Positions 4,892 through 6,105 of a stretch of 6,105 nt of DNA are shown one piece after another (position 1 is the first letter of the stretch; every line of letters begins with the position of its first letter). This DNA comes from Bacteroidota bacterium (lineage in GTDB: Bacteria > Bacteroidota > Bacteroidia > Bacteroidales > GCA-2748055). The notes below the pieces were generated by a model. That model worked only from the letters and a program-made list of their open reading frames with translations. It was not told where the DNA came from and did not search any database. The stretch covers positions 1-6,105 of the forward strand of contig DAOWNM010000174.1 in NCBI GenBank assembly GCA_030642565.1, in the 5' to 3' direction. Both the position numbers and the translations under genes were made by a program.

Positions 4892-6105
4892 ATGTGCCTT
4901 GCTGATGTTACTGGTATATGGATGGTAGCAATGGGGAAAACCATTGTTCACAGTTTATGGATCGGACTGTTGATCCTTGCCCTGCTTCGGGTAGCCCTGC
5001 TCCATATTCCACTGGAGTTTTCCAACCTGCGTTACAGGATCTCCGTTTCAGCCTTGCTCCTTCTGCTTTGTTCGGTTATTATAGCGTTTATCGTGCTGTA
5101 TGAACCCTTAGCACCCATTCAGGAGGAACTTGTCTCTCAGGGTTTTATCCCTCCTATTTCCTGGAACCTTCTGGTTGAGACCAATGGCAATGCAGGTATC
5201 TATATCCACCATATATTTACCATTTTTGGATATCTCTATATTGCTGGTGCCCTTGCCATGCTGTTCCATTCCACTGCTTCACTGGTGTATGTCAGGAGGA
5301 TGCGAAACTGTGGAGCAAGGATTAGTCCGGAGTGGCAGGACCGGTTTTCACGGATCAGCATATCGATGGGTATCAGGCGTCCCGTTGACCTCCTCGAGTC
5401 AGCCCTAATAAAGGGTCCTCTGCTTGTTGGTTTTCTAAAACCGGCAGTTATTGTACCTGCTGGAATGATCACAAACCTTCCTGTCAGTCAGATCGAGACC
5501 ATACTAATGCATGAGCTTTATCATCTGAAAAGGAGGGACTACCTGGTCAATATCATGCAACTTTTTATTGAAGGAGTACTCTTTTATCATCCGGCCGTAT
5601 GGATCATATCGGGAATCGTACGGAACGAGAGAGAACATTGCTGTGACGACAGGGTATTACATAAAACCGATAATCCGTTGAATTATGCTAAAGCTTTAAT
5701 TCATATAGCAGAACAACAGCAGTATTCCCGACTGGCTCCGGGGGCGGTCGGCACAACGAAGCATCATTTAAAATTCCGTATCAATAGAATCTTAAACAGA
5801 AATACCATGAAAACAAATATGCGTGACAGAGTAATATCCCTCTCCCTTTTGGTGGGAAGTGTTATTATATTACTGATAGTAAGCGGTTTCAGCGCGGGAC
5901 CCTCATTTGTCAGGTCCAACAATATGAAGAGTGAGATGATTACCATACCGGTTGAACAGGCAGGAATAACAGTTGCCGATACCATTCCCCGGAAAATCCA
6001 AGAAGCAGAGAAGGAGGAGGCTCTGGAGGAGATAATGGAGGAGATGGAAGCTACCCGTCTGGAAGCCCTTGAGGAGTTTGAGGAGATTGACTGGGAGGAG
6101 ATAAA
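4892..6105 (+). CDS. BlaR1-like M56 family membrane metallopeptidase, 3' partial
   Basis: Open from ATG 4892 to the window edge with no stop: 404 residues visible. It is an integral membrane zinc protease of the BlaR1/MecR1 type, which in known systems senses a signal outside the cell and triggers removal of the BlaI repressor. Predicted membrane helices lie at about 18-37, 50-70, 105-134 and 314-334. The M56 signature G-P-L-L-V-G-F-L-K-P (175-184) precedes the zinc-binding H-E-L-Y-H (His207, Glu208, His211), followed by K-R-R-D-Y, and N-E-R-E-H-C-C-D-D (245-253) supplies the further zinc-ligand glutamate. All catalytic residues are intact. After the last helix comes a Ser/Thr/Pro-containing linker and a very acidic, Glu-rich helical stretch (369-404). 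No penicillin-binding sensor domain is visible before the edge, so the ligand is unknown; Bacteroidota have many BlaR1-like proteins with other C-terminal domains. Start is set by GGAGGAG 7 nt upstream; it begins 1 nt after the blaI stop. Confidence 0.93.
   Translation, partial: MCLADVTGIWMVAMGKTIVHSLWIGLLILALLRVALLHIPLEFSNLRYRISVSALLLLLCSVIIAFIVLYEPLAPIQEELVSQGFIPPISWNLLVETNGNAGIYIHHIFTIFGYLYIAGALAMLFHSTASLVYVRRMRNCGARISPEWQDRFSRISISMGIRRPVDLLESALIKGPLLVGFLKPAVIVPAGMITNLPVSQIETILMHELYHLKRRDYLVNIMQLFIEGVLFYHPAVWIISGIVRNEREHCCDDRVLHKTDNPLNYAKALIHIAEQQQYSRLAPGAVGTTKHHLKFRINRILNRNTMKTNMRDRVISLSLLVGSVIILLIVSGFSAGPSFVRSNNMKSEMITIPVEQAGITVADTIPRKIQEAEKEEALEEIMEEMEATRLEALEEFEEIDWEEI

Noticed and set aside
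4918..5408. Short plus-strand frames overlapping the start of the M56 peptidase, suggesting a broken gene
   Set aside because: The frame from ATG 4892 is uninterrupted to the window edge and contains all M56 motifs; the short frames are out of register with it.
6024..6040. Shine-Dalgarno-like GGAGGAG followed by ATG near the window end, as a new gene start
   Set aside because: The ATG (6035) is in frame with the peptidase and the purine richness comes from Glu codons of its acidic stretch.

Overview
The window reads as a piece of a Bacteroidota (Bacteroidetes) chromosome. The evidence is a TPR-containing sensor histidine kinase of the type common in that phylum, a BlaI/BlaR1-type pair preceded by a near-ideal Bacteroidota promoter (TTTG, 20-nt spacer, TATATTTG), several genes without a recognisable Shine-Dalgarno, and moderate GC. 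No RNA genes, CRISPR array, insertion sequence or other mobile element is visible. Coding density is very high.

Layout. (1) Positions 1-1341 (+): the 3' part of a TPR - membrane helix - HisKA - HATPase_c sensor kinase; its start lies outside the window. (2) 1322-1930 (-): msrA, a methionine sulfoxide reductase with an N-terminal hydrophobic export-type segment. It is convergent with the kinase and overlaps its end by 20 nt. (3) 2024-4427 (+): three genes joined by two 4-nt ATGA overlaps: a radical SAM enzyme (amrS), a Memo-family protein (amrB) and an AMMECR1-family protein (amrA). This is the complete, conserved 'AmmeMemoRadiSam' system, whose biochemical job is, to my knowledge, not settled. 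(4) 4525-6105 (+): a BlaI/MecI-family repressor followed after 1 nt by a BlaR1-like M56 membrane metallopeptidase that runs off the window. Two 16-bp palindromes bracket the -7 element of the promoter, a clear autoregulation layout.

How the parts fit. The amr genes look like one translationally coupled unit whose products act together: a radical chemistry enzyme with cysteine clusters, a Memo protein with all metal/active-site residues, and AMMECR1. msrA is divergent from amrS with 93 nt between the two start codons, so the two may share regulation, but that is inference. The BlaI/BlaR1 pair has its own promoter and is most simply a separate, self-controlled envelope-stress or antibiotic-sensing switch; no beta-lactamase or PBP gene is visible, though the operon continues past the window edge. 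The most interesting items are the intact amr trio and the double-operator promoter.
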